Shown: positions 46,538 through 55,722, counted from the first letter of the stretch. The stretch is 64,000 bases of DNA from Clostridia bacterium (GCA_017502085.1 JAFVVQ010000014.1:62001-126000), one strand, 5' to 3'. The notes: generated by a model from the sequence alone, not told the origin. Translations and numbers: made by a program.

Positions 46538-47707
46538 ATGAAATATAACGTTCAATTCAAAAACAACGGCAAACTCAAACTCCTTATCATTGTCGGAACA
46601 AGACCCGAAATCATCCGCCTTTCGGAAGTAATCAAAAAATGCCGTCAGCATTTTGACACTGTTCTCGCGCATACGGGTCAGAATTACGACTACACTCTAA
46701 ACGAAATTTTCTTTGAAGACCTCTCGCTCGGCAATCCTGAAATATATCTCGATTGCGTGGGCGAAAATCTCGGTCAGACTATGGGCAACATCATTGCATC
46801 GGCATATGAGCTGATGAATGAAATCAAGCCCGATGCTCTGCTTGTTCTCGGCGACACGAACAGTTGCCTTTCCGCAATAAGCGCAAAGAGACTGCACATC
46901 CCGATTTTCCATATGGAAGCGGGTAACCGTTGCAAGGACGAGTGTCTACCCGAAGAGACAAACAGACGTATCGTTGACATCATTTCAGACGTAAATATCG
47001 CATACTCCGAACACGCAAGGAGATATCTTGCCGAATGCGGTTTGCCCAAGGAGCGCACCTACGTTTCAGGCTCGCCGATGGCGGAGGTGCTTGACGCAAA
47101 TCTCGATAAAATCCTTGCAAGTGATATAATTTCAAAACTCGGTCTCGAAGAAAAAAAATACATTCTTCTCTCGGCACACAGAGAGGAGAATATCGACACC
47201 GATAAGAATTTCCTCTCGCTTTTCAATGCGCTCAATTCTCTCGTTGAGAAATACGATGTGCCGATTCTCTATTCATGCCATCCCCGTTCAAGAAAAAAAC
47301 TCGAGAACTCCGATATCGTTCTCGACAAGAGAATCATTATGCATGAGCCTCTCAGCTTCTCTGACTATAACCGTCTGCAGACAAGAGCAATGGCGGTTGT
47401 TTCCGACAGCGGTACGCTCCCCGAGGAAAGCAGTTATTATCTGAGCATCGGCAGACCGTTCCCCGCCGTTTGCATCAGAACATCAACCGAAAGACCCGAA
47501 GCTCTTGACAAGGGATGCTTCATCCTTGCGGGCATCGATGAAAGCGGTCTGCTTCAGGCGGTTGAGACGGCAATCGAGCTCAACAAGAACAACGCTTCGG
47601 CAACACCCGTACCCGACTATTCGGATAAAAACGTTTCCGATAAAATAGTCAGACTCATTCAGAGCTATACGGGAATCGTAAATAAAATGGTTTGGAGAAA
47701 ATTCTGA
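46538..47707 (+). CDS. capG: UDP-N-acetylglucosamine 2-epimerase family enzyme (CapG/FnlC type)
   Basis: The protein has 389 residues. It shows LIIVGTRPEIIRLSEVIKK, HTGQNYDYTLNEIFFEDL, LVLGDTNSCLSA and FHMEAGNRCKDECLPEETNR, with SDSGTLPEES in the C-terminal half. The N-Y-D-Y-T-L-N-E-I-F-F and AGNRC forms fit the CapG/FnlC branch (L-talNAc to L-FucNAc) better than WecB or MnaA. It follows capE by 2 bases and overlaps capF by one base. Confidence 0.88.
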   Translation: MKYNVQFKNNGKLKLLIIVGTRPEIIRLSEVIKKCRQHFDTVLAHTGQNYDYTLNEIFFEDLSLGNPEIYLDCVGENLGQTMGNIIASAYELMNEIKPDALLVLGDTNSCLSAISAKRLHIPIFHMEAGNRCKDECLPEETNRRIVDIISDVNIAYSEHARRYLAECGLPKERTYVSGSPMAEVLDANLDKILASDIISKLGLEEKKYILLSAHREENIDTDKNFLSLFNALNSLVEKYDVPILYSCHPRSRKKLENSDIVLDKRIIMHEPLSFSDYNRLQTRAMAVVSDSGTLPEESSYYLSIGRPFPAVCIRTSTERPEALDKGCFILAGIDESGLLQAVETAIELNKNNASATPVPDYSDKNVSDKIVRLIQSYTGIVNKMVWRKF

Positions 47708-48867
47708 TGAATATACTTGTTACAGGCGCAAAGGGCTTTGCGGGCAGAAATCTCGTTACAAATCTCTGCACCTTAAGAGACGGCAAGAACAGAACGAGAC
47801 CCGCAATAACAATCGGTGAAATCTATGAATATGACATAGACTCAACGACTGACGAACTGCGTGAATACTGTTCAAAAGCGGATTTCGTTTTCCATCTTGC
47901 GGGTGTCAACAGACCGAAGGACGTTAGCGAATTCGCAGGTAACTACGGTATTCTCGGCACTGTTCTTGAAGCACTTAAATCAGCGAAAAATTCCTGTCCC
48001 GTTATGCTCTCATCTTCCGTTCAGGCAACGCTTGAAGGCAGATTTGCGGGTTCGGAATACGGCAAAAGCAAACTTTCGGCTGAGAACGTACTCTTTGACT
48101 ACGCAAAAGAAACGGGCGCAAAGGCTCTCGTTTACCGTCTGCCCAACCTTTTCGGCAAATGGTGCAGACCGAATTATAACTCCGCCGTTGCAACCTTCTG
48201 CAACAACATTGCAAAGGATCTGCCGATAACCGTTAACGATCCGTCTGTTGAGCTTGAGCTTCTCTATATCGATGATTTCGTTGAAGAAATGCTCAACGCT
48301 CTCGAAGGCAAGGAAACAAAATGCGGTGATTTCTGCGGTTTCGGTGTGACTCATAAGGTCACGCTTGGCGAAATTGTTGAGTTGCTTGAGAAATTCAGGG
48401 CTCAGGCGCAAACTCTCCTTATGCCGTCAATACCGGATAATTCCTTTGCGAAAAAACTCTATTCAACCTATCTTTCTTATCTTCCCAAAGAAAAAATAAG
48501 CATTCCTCTCAGAATGAATTCCGATGCGAGAGGAAGTTTCACGGAAATACTGAAAACCGAGAACTGCGGTCAGTTTTCAGTCAACGTCAGCAATCCCGCA
48601 ATCACAAAGGGTCAGCATTGGCACAACACCAAGTGGGAATTCTTCATCGTTGTTTCAGTCACCGCCCTCATTCAGCAGAGAGAAATCGGCTCGGATGAGG
48701 TGCTTGAATTCAGAGTTTCGGGCGATAAACCCGAGGCTGTGCATATGCTCCCCGGCTTCACCCACAACATCATCAATCTTTCCGAAACGGAAAACCTCGT
48801 TACCCTTATGTGGGCAAACGAGCAGTTCAATCCCGACAAACCCGATACATTTTTTGAAATTGTGTGA
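47707..48867 (+). CDS. capF: Bifunctional SDR reductase/cupin of UDP-L-FucNAc synthesis (CapF/FnlB type)
   Basis: The protein has 386 residues from the ATG at 47707. The N-terminal Rossmann SDR domain (ILVTGAKGFAGRNLV, LSSSVQATLEG, then YGKSK) joins a C-terminal cupin domain at about 255-386 (RGSFTEILK, GQHWHNTKWEFFIVV, PGFTHNIINLSETE), with metal-ligand histidines in HWHNTK and THN. This two-domain layout is distinctive for CapF. It completes the CapE-G-F set for UDP-N-acetyl-L-fucosamine. Confidence 0.94.
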   Translation: MNILVTGAKGFAGRNLVTNLCTLRDGKNRTRPAITIGEIYEYDIDSTTDELREYCSKADFVFHLAGVNRPKDVSEFAGNYGILGTVLEALKSAKNSCPVMLSSSVQATLEGRFAGSEYGKSKLSAENVLFDYAKETGAKALVYRLPNLFGKWCRPNYNSAVATFCNNIAKDLPITVNDPSVELELLYIDDFVEEMLNALEGKETKCGDFCGFGVTHKVTLGEIVELLEKFRAQAQTLLMPSIPDNSFAKKLYSTYLSYLPKEKISIPLRMNSDARGSFTEILKTENCGQFSVNVSNPAITKGQHWHNTKWEFFIVVSVTALIQQREIGSDEVLEFRVSGDKPEAVHMLPGFTHNIINLSETENLVTLMWANEQFNPDKPDTFFEIV

Positions 48868-48873
48868 TCAGAT

Positions 48874-50097
48874 ATGAGTATTAAAAATGCAAGACTGAGA
48901 GAATATGAAAAAGCGTTGCTGGATATCCTTGCCGACAATCTTTTCAGCGCAGGCAGACAGGTCAATCTCAATGAGATTGATTTGGATGCACTGCGCCTTG
49001 AAGCATATTCTCAGGCTGTTTCGCTCATTGCATTTCATAATCTCAAGCCCGAAAAATATGCGGACTCCGATTTAACGGGTGTGAGAAACATACTCAACAA
49101 GGCGCTTTCAAATAATGCAAAAGTAGATTTTGAACACGTGAAAATCTGCAGAATTATGGAGAATGCGGGTATCCCCTGCGTAATCCTCAAGGGATATGCT
49201 TCCGCACTATATTATCCCGACCCGCTGATGCGTTCAATGGGTGACGTTGATTTTCTCGTCGACACGGATTACCTTGAAAAAGCGGGTGAAGTGCTGAAAG
49301 AAAACGGCTACACCAAGGCTGACAGAAATCACGACGTGCACGACATCTTTCTCGGTAAGGTCTGCCGATGCGAAATGCATTTCCAGCCATCGGGAATCCC
49401 CTCGGGCAAGGTCGGAGTCAAGGTCAGAAAATATCTTTCCGATATATTCGAAAAATCAGAAAAGAAAAAAACGGAACTCGGCGAAATCACCGTTCCCTCG
49501 GCATTCCATCACGGATTGATTATCCTTCTGCATATGTGCCACCACCTGACGGGTGACGGTCTCGGACTGCGCCATCTTTGCGACTGGGCGGTATTCATCA
49601 GTTCCGTCGGCGAGGATGAATTTCTGCAGATGTTCAAAGCGGTGCTCAAGGATATCGGTCTCTGGGAATTCGCAAAAACAATGACTTATATATGCCGCGA
49701 GTATCTCGGGTGCCCCGCAACCGACTGGTCGGCTGATGCCGACAAAGAACTTGCGGATATCATACTCATAGATATCATTATCGGCGGCAATTTCGGTCAG
49801 AAAAAGGCTGACCGAAGCCACGAAAGTCTGCTTATCACAAACAAAGACAACAAAAAAACAACGATGCTCAGGCAGTTTTTTGCCTCTGCCAACGCAATCG
49901 TTTACTCCAACTGGAAAGCGGCTGAAAAATTCAGAATCCTCCTCCCCTTCGGATGGCTGTTTTTCGGCGGCAGATATATAATAAGATCTCTTTTCGGCAA
50001 AAGACCGAAAATCCGACCGAAAAAAGTTGCATCTCATGCGGCGGAACGAATCGAAATTTATTCCCGCCTCAGACTTTTTGAAAAATCGGAGGATTAA
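48874..50097 (+). CDS. NTP_transf_5-family (PF14907-type) nucleotidyltransferase
   Basis: The protein has 407 residues. It has the family core CVILKGYASALYYPDPLMR-SMGDVDFLVD (about 103-132), with the metal-binding GDVDFLVD acidic pair, and HDVHDIFLGKVCRCEMHFQP further on. The C-terminal 150 residues are helical and hydrophobic in part (LPFGWLFFGGRYIIR). Enzymes of this family are uncharacterised or act in lasso-peptide loci with HPrK-like kinases and PqqD-like proteins; here kinase and PqqD homologues lie at 9096 and 52990. A role in adding nucleotides or phosphates to sugars is also possible. The ribosome binding site is weak (no GGAGG before the ATG at 48874). Confidence 0.8.
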   Translation: MSIKNARLREYEKALLDILADNLFSAGRQVNLNEIDLDALRLEAYSQAVSLIAFHNLKPEKYADSDLTGVRNILNKALSNNAKVDFEHVKICRIMENAGIPCVILKGYASALYYPDPLMRSMGDVDFLVDTDYLEKAGEVLKENGYTKADRNHDVHDIFLGKVCRCEMHFQPSGIPSGKVGVKVRKYLSDIFEKSEKKKTELGEITVPSAFHHGLIILLHMCHHLTGDGLGLRHLCDWAVFISSVGEDEFLQMFKAVLKDIGLWEFAKTMTYICREYLGCPATDWSADADKELADIILIDIIIGGNFGQKKADRSHESLLITNKDNKKTTMLRQFFASANAIVYSNWKAAEKFRILLPFGWLFFGGRYIIRSLFGKRPKIRPKKVASHAAERIEIYSRLRLFEKSED

Positions 50098-50098
50098 A

Positions 50099-50839
50099 AT
50101 GATTTGCATTATTTTAGCGGCGGGATATGCCACAAGGCTTTTCCCGCTGACGGAAAACACTCCGAAACCTCTTCTTGAAATCGGCGGCAGAACCCTACTC
50201 GATATGCTCATTGAAAACGTTGATTCAACGCACTGTGCCGATGAATACATTATTGTTTCCAACCATAAATTTTACCGCCGTTTCACCGAATGGGCAAAGG
50301 GGAAAACGCAGAAAATTACCGTTATCGACGACGGCTCAAACAGTAACGAAGAACGGCTCGGTGCGGTCAAAGATATGCTTCTTGCCGTTGAAAAACTCGG
50401 CATTGACGACGATATTTTTGTTGCCGCGGGCGACAACGTGCTTGACTTCTCACTCAAAGACTTCGTTGACTATGCAATAAGCAAGGAAACTTCGTGCGTT
50501 ATGCGGTATTCCGAGCCCGACAAAGCGAAAATCAGCAGAAGCGGATGCCTTGTTATCGATGAAAACGAAAAAGTTCTGCTGATGCAGGAAAAACCTGAAA
50601 ATCCCGCCTCGGAATGGTGCTGCCCTCCGTTTTATTACTATAAATCAGACGATCTGAAATTAATCAGAGAATCCGTCGACGGCGGCTGCCCTTCGGATTC
50701 ACCGGGCGGTCTCGTTGAGTGGCTCTGCACACGTACGGTTATCCACGCATACGAAATGACGGGCAAAAGATACGACATCGGTAACCTCGAAAGCTACCGC
50801 AACGCATTATCCATTTTTTCTGAAAGGCAGAGTGATTGA
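50099..50839 (+). CDS. Sugar-1-phosphate nucleotidyltransferase (RmlA/GlmU-like NTP_transferase)
   Basis: The protein has 246 residues from the ATG at 50099 (GGAGG site). It has IILAAGYATRLFPLTENTPKPLLEIGGR, the nucleotidyltransferase signature (G-x-G-x-R variant GYATRL), VAAGDNVLDF as the metal-binding D segment and CPPFYYYKSDDL. There is no beta-helix domain, so only nucleotidyl transfer is expected. It activates a sugar or polyol phosphate for this locus; which one is not clear. It overlaps the LCP gene by eight bases. Confidence 0.88.
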   Translation: MICIILAAGYATRLFPLTENTPKPLLEIGGRTLLDMLIENVDSTHCADEYIIVSNHKFYRRFTEWAKGKTQKITVIDDGSNSNEERLGAVKDMLLAVEKLGIDDDIFVAAGDNVLDFSLKDFVDYAISKETSCVMRYSEPDKAKISRSGCLVIDENEKVLLMQEKPENPASEWCCPPFYYYKSDDLKLIRESVDGGCPSDSPGGLVEWLCTRTVIHAYEMTGKRYDIGNLESYRNALSIFSERQSD

Positions 50840-51827
50840 TACGAAAACCGAAAAGAAAAAGAACAAAGGACTCAAAGCTCTGGTAATTCTGCTGATACTT
50901 CTGTTGGCTCTGATTATTGCCGCACTCGGCGTTACCAACCATTACCTGGGCAAAATCAACCGTGTCACCGATAACAGCATTATTTCGGCAGAGGATGAAT
51001 TCTTTGACACCGACCCCGATGACGGCTCACTCGAAAAGCTTGACCCGAACAGCGTTATCTGGAACGGTGACGGTTACAGCGGCTCGGATTCGCATCTGAT
51101 AAACATTCTTCTCGTCGGTCAGGACAGACGCCCCGGCGAAGGCAGACAGCGTTCCGACACGATGATTCTCTGCAGCTTCAATCCCGAAACAAACGAACTT
51201 GCAATGATATCGTTCCTGCGTGATCTTTACGTTCAGATTCCCGGCTACTCCGATAACCGAATGAATGCCGCCTACGTTTTCGGCGGATTTCCGCTTCTGA
51301 AAGCAACTCTCTTTCAGAATTTCGGCGTGACGGTCGACGGTTGCTTTGAGGTCGATTTCAGCGGATTCAAGAAAATCATCGATATCGTCGGCGGAGTTGA
51401 CATTCACCTGACTGCCGCTGAGGCGAAAATCGTCGGAGACGGTGCGAAAGAAGGTATGTGCCATCTCGACGGAGACCACGCACTGATATATGCGAGAATC
51501 CGAAAGATTGACAGCGACTTTCAGCGTACCTCGAGGCAGAGAAAAGTGCTCAATGCCATTTTCAACAACGTCAGGAACTGCAGTGTTCCCGAGCTTCTCG
51601 ACCTTGTTGATGAGATTCTGCCCATACTTACAACAGATATGACAAATACTGATATTATGTCCCTTGCTATAAAGTATGCCCCTGCCGTTGCGGGTCTGAA
51701 GATAGACACTCACTCCGTTCCCTCAGACGGCAACTATAAATCCGCCATGATAAGAGGTATGGCGGTCAAAGTTCCCGACCTTTATCTCAACAAGAAAAAA
51801 ATATTTGAAGAATATCTTCCGATGTAA
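50832..51827 (+). CDS. LytR-CpsA-Psr (LCP) family wall polymer ligase
   Basis: The protein has 331 residues from a GTG. A basic cytoplasmic N-terminus and one membrane helix (about 15-35) precede the outside LCP domain: LLVGQDRRPGEGRQRSDTMIL near 90-110, SFLRDLYVQIPGYSDNRMN, CFEVDFSGFKKIIDIVGG and YARIRKIDSDFQRTSRQRKVL, with the conserved Arg/Asp set for pyrophosphate lipid binding. It should join the undecaprenyl-PP-linked polymer to peptidoglycan. It is the last gene of the plus-strand locus. Confidence 0.94.
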   Translation: MIDTKTEKKKNKGLKALVILLILLLALIIAALGVTNHYLGKINRVTDNSIISAEDEFFDTDPDDGSLEKLDPNSVIWNGDGYSGSDSHLINILLVGQDRRPGEGRQRSDTMILCSFNPETNELAMISFLRDLYVQIPGYSDNRMNAAYVFGGFPLLKATLFQNFGVTVDGCFEVDFSGFKKIIDIVGGVDIHLTAAEAKIVGDGAKEGMCHLDGDHALIYARIRKIDSDFQRTSRQRKVLNAIFNNVRNCSVPELLDLVDEILPILTTDMTNTDIMSLAIKYAPAVAGLKIDTHSVPSDGNYKSAMIRGMAVKVPDLYLNKKKIFEEYLPM

Positions 51828-51833
51828 AAACAT

Positions 51834-51877
51834 AAAGCCGACTCACCTTAAAAAGTGAATCGGCTTTGACTTTTTTT
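51834..51877. terminator. Terminator at the end of the polysaccharide locus, shared with the converging operon
   Basis: AAAGCCGACTCAC (51834-51846) pairs with GTGAATCGGCTTT (51855-51867), with one mismatch, then a T run at 51871-51877. The T run overlaps the stop codon of the converging GT2 gene. A T-rich stretch on the other strand follows after a few bases, so it may act in both directions. Confidence 0.85.
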
Positions 51878-52976
51878 ATTTGATGTGAAGTTTCTTCAGG
51901 ATGAATTTAAGCTTCTTTTTAACAGGCATATTCAGAAAATCTTCCAGATTGCGCAAACGTTTGCTTTTCTTTTTGAATTTCTTTTCGGAAATCTTATAAA
52001 CTGCCTTTATGTTTTTTTCGGTAAGATAATTCAGATTTTCGCTCAGCCAGGCTTCGTTATCCTCTGAAAAAACTTCTTTACGCGATAAATAAGGCTTTAT
52101 ATAAGGCCAGTAAACGTCGTATGCTTCGGCAAGTTCATCATAATTGCGTATTTTGCGCTTTGCAAGATAATTGAAACGGGCAATCAGATTTTGCAAAGCA
52201 CTGTTTGCACAGAATTCGTCTGCTGCCTCTTTGGTGCAATTCTTTCTGACAAAGCCTTCTTTTGCCTTGAATATTTCAATCTGACCGAATAACGGAAAAA
52301 ATCTTGTCGTTCCGTTTGAATTGAAACAGTAATATCTGTATAAAGATTCATCGATAAATGTCATCTTATCAACAAAAGTCAGATATTGAAAATTCAAAAG
52401 ATGGTCTTCTCCGCTGACAAGTCCCTCACGGAAACGCAGATTGTTTTCCATAAGAATTCTTCTGATATAGAGCTTGGAATGCGTGAAAGGCATCAGATAT
52501 TTTGAGCAGATACCGATAATTTCTTCGGCATCCGATTCGGAAAAATCAATCTGACAGCTGTTTTCGCAGAAAGTTTTAATTATCTTTTTATGATACTCCG
52601 TTATTCCTGCAACAACCAACTGCGCGCCCGATGAAATCAGGGCTTTCATCAGATTTTCAACCATTGTCGGATCAACTTCATCATCGGCATCAACAAAACA
52701 TAAGAAATCGGAGGATGCATTCAGTATTCCTTCATTTCTTGCCGACGAAACACCGCCGTTTTGCTTATGAATGACTTTTATTCTGCTGTCTCCGAACGCA
52801 AGTTTATCGCAAATTTCACCGCTTTTATCGGGAGACCCGTCATCAACCAGAATAATTTCCAGATTGTCATACGTCTGAGCCTGTATTGATCTTACGGTTG
52901 TCTCAAGCGTACCTTCAACCTTGTAAACAGGAACAATAACGGAAACACGGGCATCTGAAGTATTATTTAATGACAA
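51876..52976 (-). CDS. GT2-family glycosyltransferase (TTG start)
   Basis: The protein has 366 residues. The TTG at 52976 has AAAGGAG eight bases upstream; a GTG at 52985 would lie directly against that site. It shows VSVIVPVYKVEGTLETTV, ILVDDGSPDKSGEIC, NGGVSSARNEG, CFVDADDEVDPTMV and VSGEDHLLNFQYL: GT-A core, DxD and base motifs. The end is highly basic. It is the last gene of the minus operon and is 13 bases after the PqqD-like gene. Confidence 0.9.
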   Translation of the reverse strand: MSLNNTSDARVSVIVPVYKVEGTLETTVRSIQAQTYDNLEIILVDDGSPDKSGEICDKLAFGDSRIKVIHKQNGGVSSARNEGILNASSDFLCFVDADDEVDPTMVENLMKALISSGAQLVVAGITEYHKKIIKTFCENSCQIDFSESDAEEIIGICSKYLMPFTHSKLYIRRILMENNLRFREGLVSGEDHLLNFQYLTFVDKMTFIDESLYRYYCFNSNGTTRFFPLFGQIEIFKAKEGFVRKNCTKEAADEFCANSALQNLIARFNYLAKRKIRNYDELAEAYDVYWPYIKPYLSRKEVFSEDNEAWLSENLNYLTEKNIKAVYKISEKKFKKKSKRLRNLEDFLNMPVKKKLKFILKKLHIK

Positions 52977-52989
52977 GTAATACACTCCT

Positions 52990-53259
52990 TTAATTCAGCA
53001 ATCCGTTTTCGGAAAGCTGGTTGAGAAAATCGCCGAGGTCTGCGGATGCTTCGTCACGGGAAACGGTATAATTCTTCAGAACTGCATCCAGAAGTTCGTC
53101 AAAAGTTTTCTCCTCCGAAAGCTGTTCCCAGAGGAATTTGCTCACGGGATTGAATATAACAAGGTGCGCTCCGCACGAAGAATCGACGGGCACCGCAAGG
53201 GCTTCTCCCGCAATTTCTCTGACGACGTAGCCCTGCTTTATACTGTATTTCTTTTCCAT
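52990..53259 (-). CDS. PqqD-family peptide-binding protein (stand-alone RRE-like domain)
   Basis: The protein has 89 residues from the ATG at 53259 (AAGGG site). It has the PqqD/RRE layout: beta strands KQGYVVREIAGEALAVPV, then NPVSKFLWEQLSEEKT, the helix signature of the family, and FDELLDAVLKNY followed by DEASADLGDFLNQLSENGLL. Such proteins bind leader peptides and present them to partner enzymes, often radical SAM or protease proteins. Its operon here codes for nucleotide-sugar enzymes, and the radical SAM gene is 42 kb away at 9954. A precursor peptide next to it is not apparent. Confidence 0.88.
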   Translation of the reverse strand: MEKKYSIKQGYVVREIAGEALAVPVDSSCGAHLVIFNPVSKFLWEQLSEEKTFDELLDAVLKNYTVSRDEASADLGDFLNQLSENGLLN

Positions 53260-53278
53260 ATCATTCACCCTTATCTGC

Positions 53279-54520
53279 TCAGTCTCTTCTGAAAAGATCT
53301 CTTGTGTAGAGCTTATCCGAAACATCATCAAGACAGGAATCGTAGCGGTTAGCAATGATCGCATCGCTTCTGCGCTTGAATTCCTCGAAATCGTTGACGA
53401 TTTCACTGCCAAAGAACGTCGTGCCGTCTTCGAGCGAAGGCTCATAGATGATAACCGTTGCGCCCTTTGCCTTGATTCGCTTCATAACACCCTGAATACT
53501 GCTCTGACGGAAGTTATCACTGCCGGTTTTCATAGTCAGTCTGTATACGCCGATAGTAACGTGCTTTTCGTGATTGGCATCGTAATCCATCTGCTCATCA
53601 TATCCGTAATACCCCGCCATACGAAGCACTCTGTCAGCAATGAAGCCTTTTCTCGTGCGGTTGGATTCAACAATAGCGGAAATCATATTTTCAGGCACGT
53701 GGTCATAGTTTGCAAGAAGCTGTTTCGTATCCTTGGGCAGACAGTAACCGCCGTAGCCGAAGGATGGATTGTTATAGTGATCGCCGATTCTCGGGTCGAG
53801 ACAGACACCGTCAATGATATTCTTTGAATTCAGACCCTTCATCTCAGCATACGTATCAAGTTCATTGAAATAGCTGACTCTCAGAGCAAGGTACGTATTT
53901 GCGAAAAGCTTGACCGCCTCCGCCTCCGTAAAGCCCATAATCAGAGTCGGAATATCCTCCTTGATCGCCCCCTCCTTGAGAAGGGATGCAAAGGTTTCAG
54001 CCGCCCTGACAAGACGCTCATCATCCATAACCGTGCCGACAATGATTCGGCTGGGATAAAGATTATCGTAGAGAGCCCTGGATTCTCTGAGGAATTCGGG
54101 ACAGAATATGATATTTTTGCTGCCCGTTTTTTCTCTGATGCTCTGTGTGTATCCGACGGGTATAGTGGATTTGATGACCATAACCGCATCGGAATTAACC
54201 TTCATAACTGCATCGATAACGTTTTCAACCGCCGACGTATCAAAGAAATTTTTATTCGTATCGTAGTTTGTGGGTGCGGCAATGATAACAAATTCCGCAT
54301 CCTTATATGCCTCATCCGTATCAAGAGTGGCTTTCAGATCGAGCTTTTTGTTGGCAAGATAATCCTCGATATAATCATCCTGAATCGGGGAAATACGGTT
54401 ATTGATTTTTTCAACCTTTTCGGGAATGATATCAACCGCTGTGACGGAATGATTCTGTGCGAGTAGCGTTGCGATTGAAAGACCGACGTAACCGGTACCT
54501 GCAACTGCAATTTTCATCAT
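53279..54520 (-). CDS. ugd: UDP-glucose 6-dehydrogenase
   Basis: The protein has 413 residues and starts in an ATGA overlap with the upstream epimerase gene. The N-terminus ([20 protein letters not shown], then [17 protein letters not shown]) matches the short Ugd branch. [29 protein letters not shown] and the catalytic [14 protein letters not shown] with its Cys near residue 258 are present. It makes UDP-glucuronate from UDP-glucose with two NAD. The adjacent epimerase would turn that into UDP-galacturonate. Confidence 0.94.
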   Translation of the reverse strand: MMKIAVAGTGYVGLSIATLLAQNHSVTAVDIIPEKVEKINNRISPIQDDYIEDYLANKKLDLKATLDTDEAYKDAEFVIIAAPTNYDTNKNFFDTSAVENVIDAVMKVNSDAVMVIKSTIPVGYTQSIREKTGSKNIIFCPEFLRESRALYDNLYPSRIIVGTVMDDERLVRAAETFASLLKEGAIKEDIPTLIMGFTEAEAVKLFANTYLALRVSYFNELDTYAEMKGLNSKNIIDGVCLDPRIGDHYNNPSFGYGGYCLPKDTKQLLANYDHVPENMISAIVESNRTRKGFIADRVLRMAGYYGYDEQMDYDANHEKHVTIGVYRLTMKTGSDNFRQSSIQGVMKRIKAKGATVIIYEPSLEDGTTFFGSEIVNDFEEFKRRSDAIIANRYDSCLDDVSDKLYTRDLFRRD

Positions 54521-55599
54521 AATCCCTCTCTTAAATAAAAATCTTTATACCATTCTGCAAATTTTCTCAGACCCTCGCGCAAAGGCGTTGACGGTTTGAA
54601 ACCGAAATCACGCTCGAGCGCAGACGTATCTGCATAAGTCACGGGCACGTCACCTGCCTGCATCGGAACAAGCTCCTTGTGCGCTTCAAAATCGTAATTT
54701 TCGGGCAAAACACCCGCACGGACAAGCTCCTGCTGAAGAATATCCACGAAATCAAGAAGATTTTCGGGACTGTTGTTGCCGATATTATAGACTCTGTAAG
54801 GCGGAATCGGCAGACCGTCTTCACCGTTTTTCTTTTCGGGAGCGCACTGCATAACACGTTTGATGCCCTCAACAATATCGTCAACAAAGGTGAAATCCCT
54901 CTTGCAGTTGCCGAAGTTGAAAATCTGTATTTTTTCGCCTCTGATCAGCTTATCCGTGAAACCGAAATAAGCCATATCGGGTCTGCCGGCGGGACCGTAA
55001 ACGGTGAAAAAGCGAAGTCCCGTCGAGGGAACATTATAAATCTTTGAATAAGCGTGAGCCATCAGCTCGTTACTCTTTTTTGAAGCCGCATAAAGGCTGA
55101 CGGGATTATCAACCTTATCGTCGGTGCTGTACGGGATTTTGGTATTCGAGCCGTAAACCGACGAAGAAGATGCATAAACGAGATGCTCAACGGGATTGTG
55201 GCGGCAAGCCTCAAGTATATTATAAAATCCGATGATATTGCTCTCGATATACACGTCGGGATTGGTTATCGAATAACGTACGCCCGCCTGGGCAGCCAGG
55301 TTGACAACAACGTCAAAACCGTATTTTCTGAACAAGGATTCAATCAGCGGTTTATCGGCAATATTTCCCTCAACAAAAATCCACTCGCTCCCCTTTTTTT
55401 CGGATGCAAGAGCACCGATTTCCTCAAGACGGTATTTTTTGATTGATACGTCATAATAATCGTTCAGATTATCAACACCGATAACGGTAATTTTTTCGGT
55501 GCTTCGGAGCAGCTCGGTTACAAGGTTTGCACCGATGAAGCCCGCGGCACCCGTTACAAGAACGGTTTTGCCGTTAAGATTAATATTCTGAGAAAGCAT
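54517..55599 (-). CDS. UDP-glucuronate 4-epimerase (CapI/LspL-type SDR)
   Basis: The protein has 360 residues from the ATG at 55599, with AGGTGA nine bases upstream; an in-frame GTG at 55611 overlaps that site. It contains [13 protein letters not shown], the [20 protein letters not shown] segment typical of UDP-GlcA epimerases, [28 protein letters not shown] and the catalytic YAASK, then [17 protein letters not shown]. It is the first gene of the minus operon that also codes for UDP-glucose dehydrogenase, so UDP-Glc to UDP-GlcA to UDP-GalA is complete. Confidence 0.93.
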   Translation of the reverse strand: MLSQNINLNGKTVLVTGAAGFIGANLVTELLRSTEKITVIGVDNLNDYYDVSIKKYRLEEIGALASEKKGSEWIFVEGNIADKPLIESLFRKYGFDVVVNLAAQAGVRYSITNPDVYIESNIIGFYNILEACRHNPVEHLVYASSSSVYGSNTKIPYSTDDKVDNPVSLYAASKKSNELMAHAYSKIYNVPSTGLRFFTVYGPAGRPDMAYFGFTDKLIRGEKIQIFNFGNCKRDFTFVDDIVEGIKRVMQCAPEKKNGEDGLPIPPYRVYNIGNNSPENLLDFVDILQQELVRAGVLPENYDFEAHKELVPMQAGDVPVTYADTSALERDFGFKPSTPLREGLRKFAEWYKDFYLREGL

Positions 55600-55636
55600 A
55601 GCCGATTTCACCTGCCATTAATCCATATATATAATT

Positions 55637-55665
55637 ATTATATTTTAAAAAAAAGAAAAAATCAA
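55637..55665 (-). promoter_or_regulatory. Sigma-A promoter of the UDP-uronate operon
   Basis: On the minus strand TTGATT (55660-55665), a 17-bp spacer and TATAAT (55637-55642), with transcription start about 30 bases before the ATG at 55599. Confidence 0.75.
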
Positions 55666-55686
55666 GATATTTATAAATTAATTCAA

Positions 55687-55715
55687 GGGTAACCGTCGGA
55701 CTGTGTCGGTTACCC
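55687..55715 (-). terminator. Hairpin after the phosphodiesterase gene, possible terminator
   Basis: A perfect 9-bp stem (GGGTAACCG at 55687-55695 and CGGTTACCC at 55707-55715), 8 bases past the phosphodiesterase stop on the minus strand. The following bases are A+T-rich but without a continuous T run. Confidence 0.55.
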
Positions 55716-55722
55716 CTGAAAT

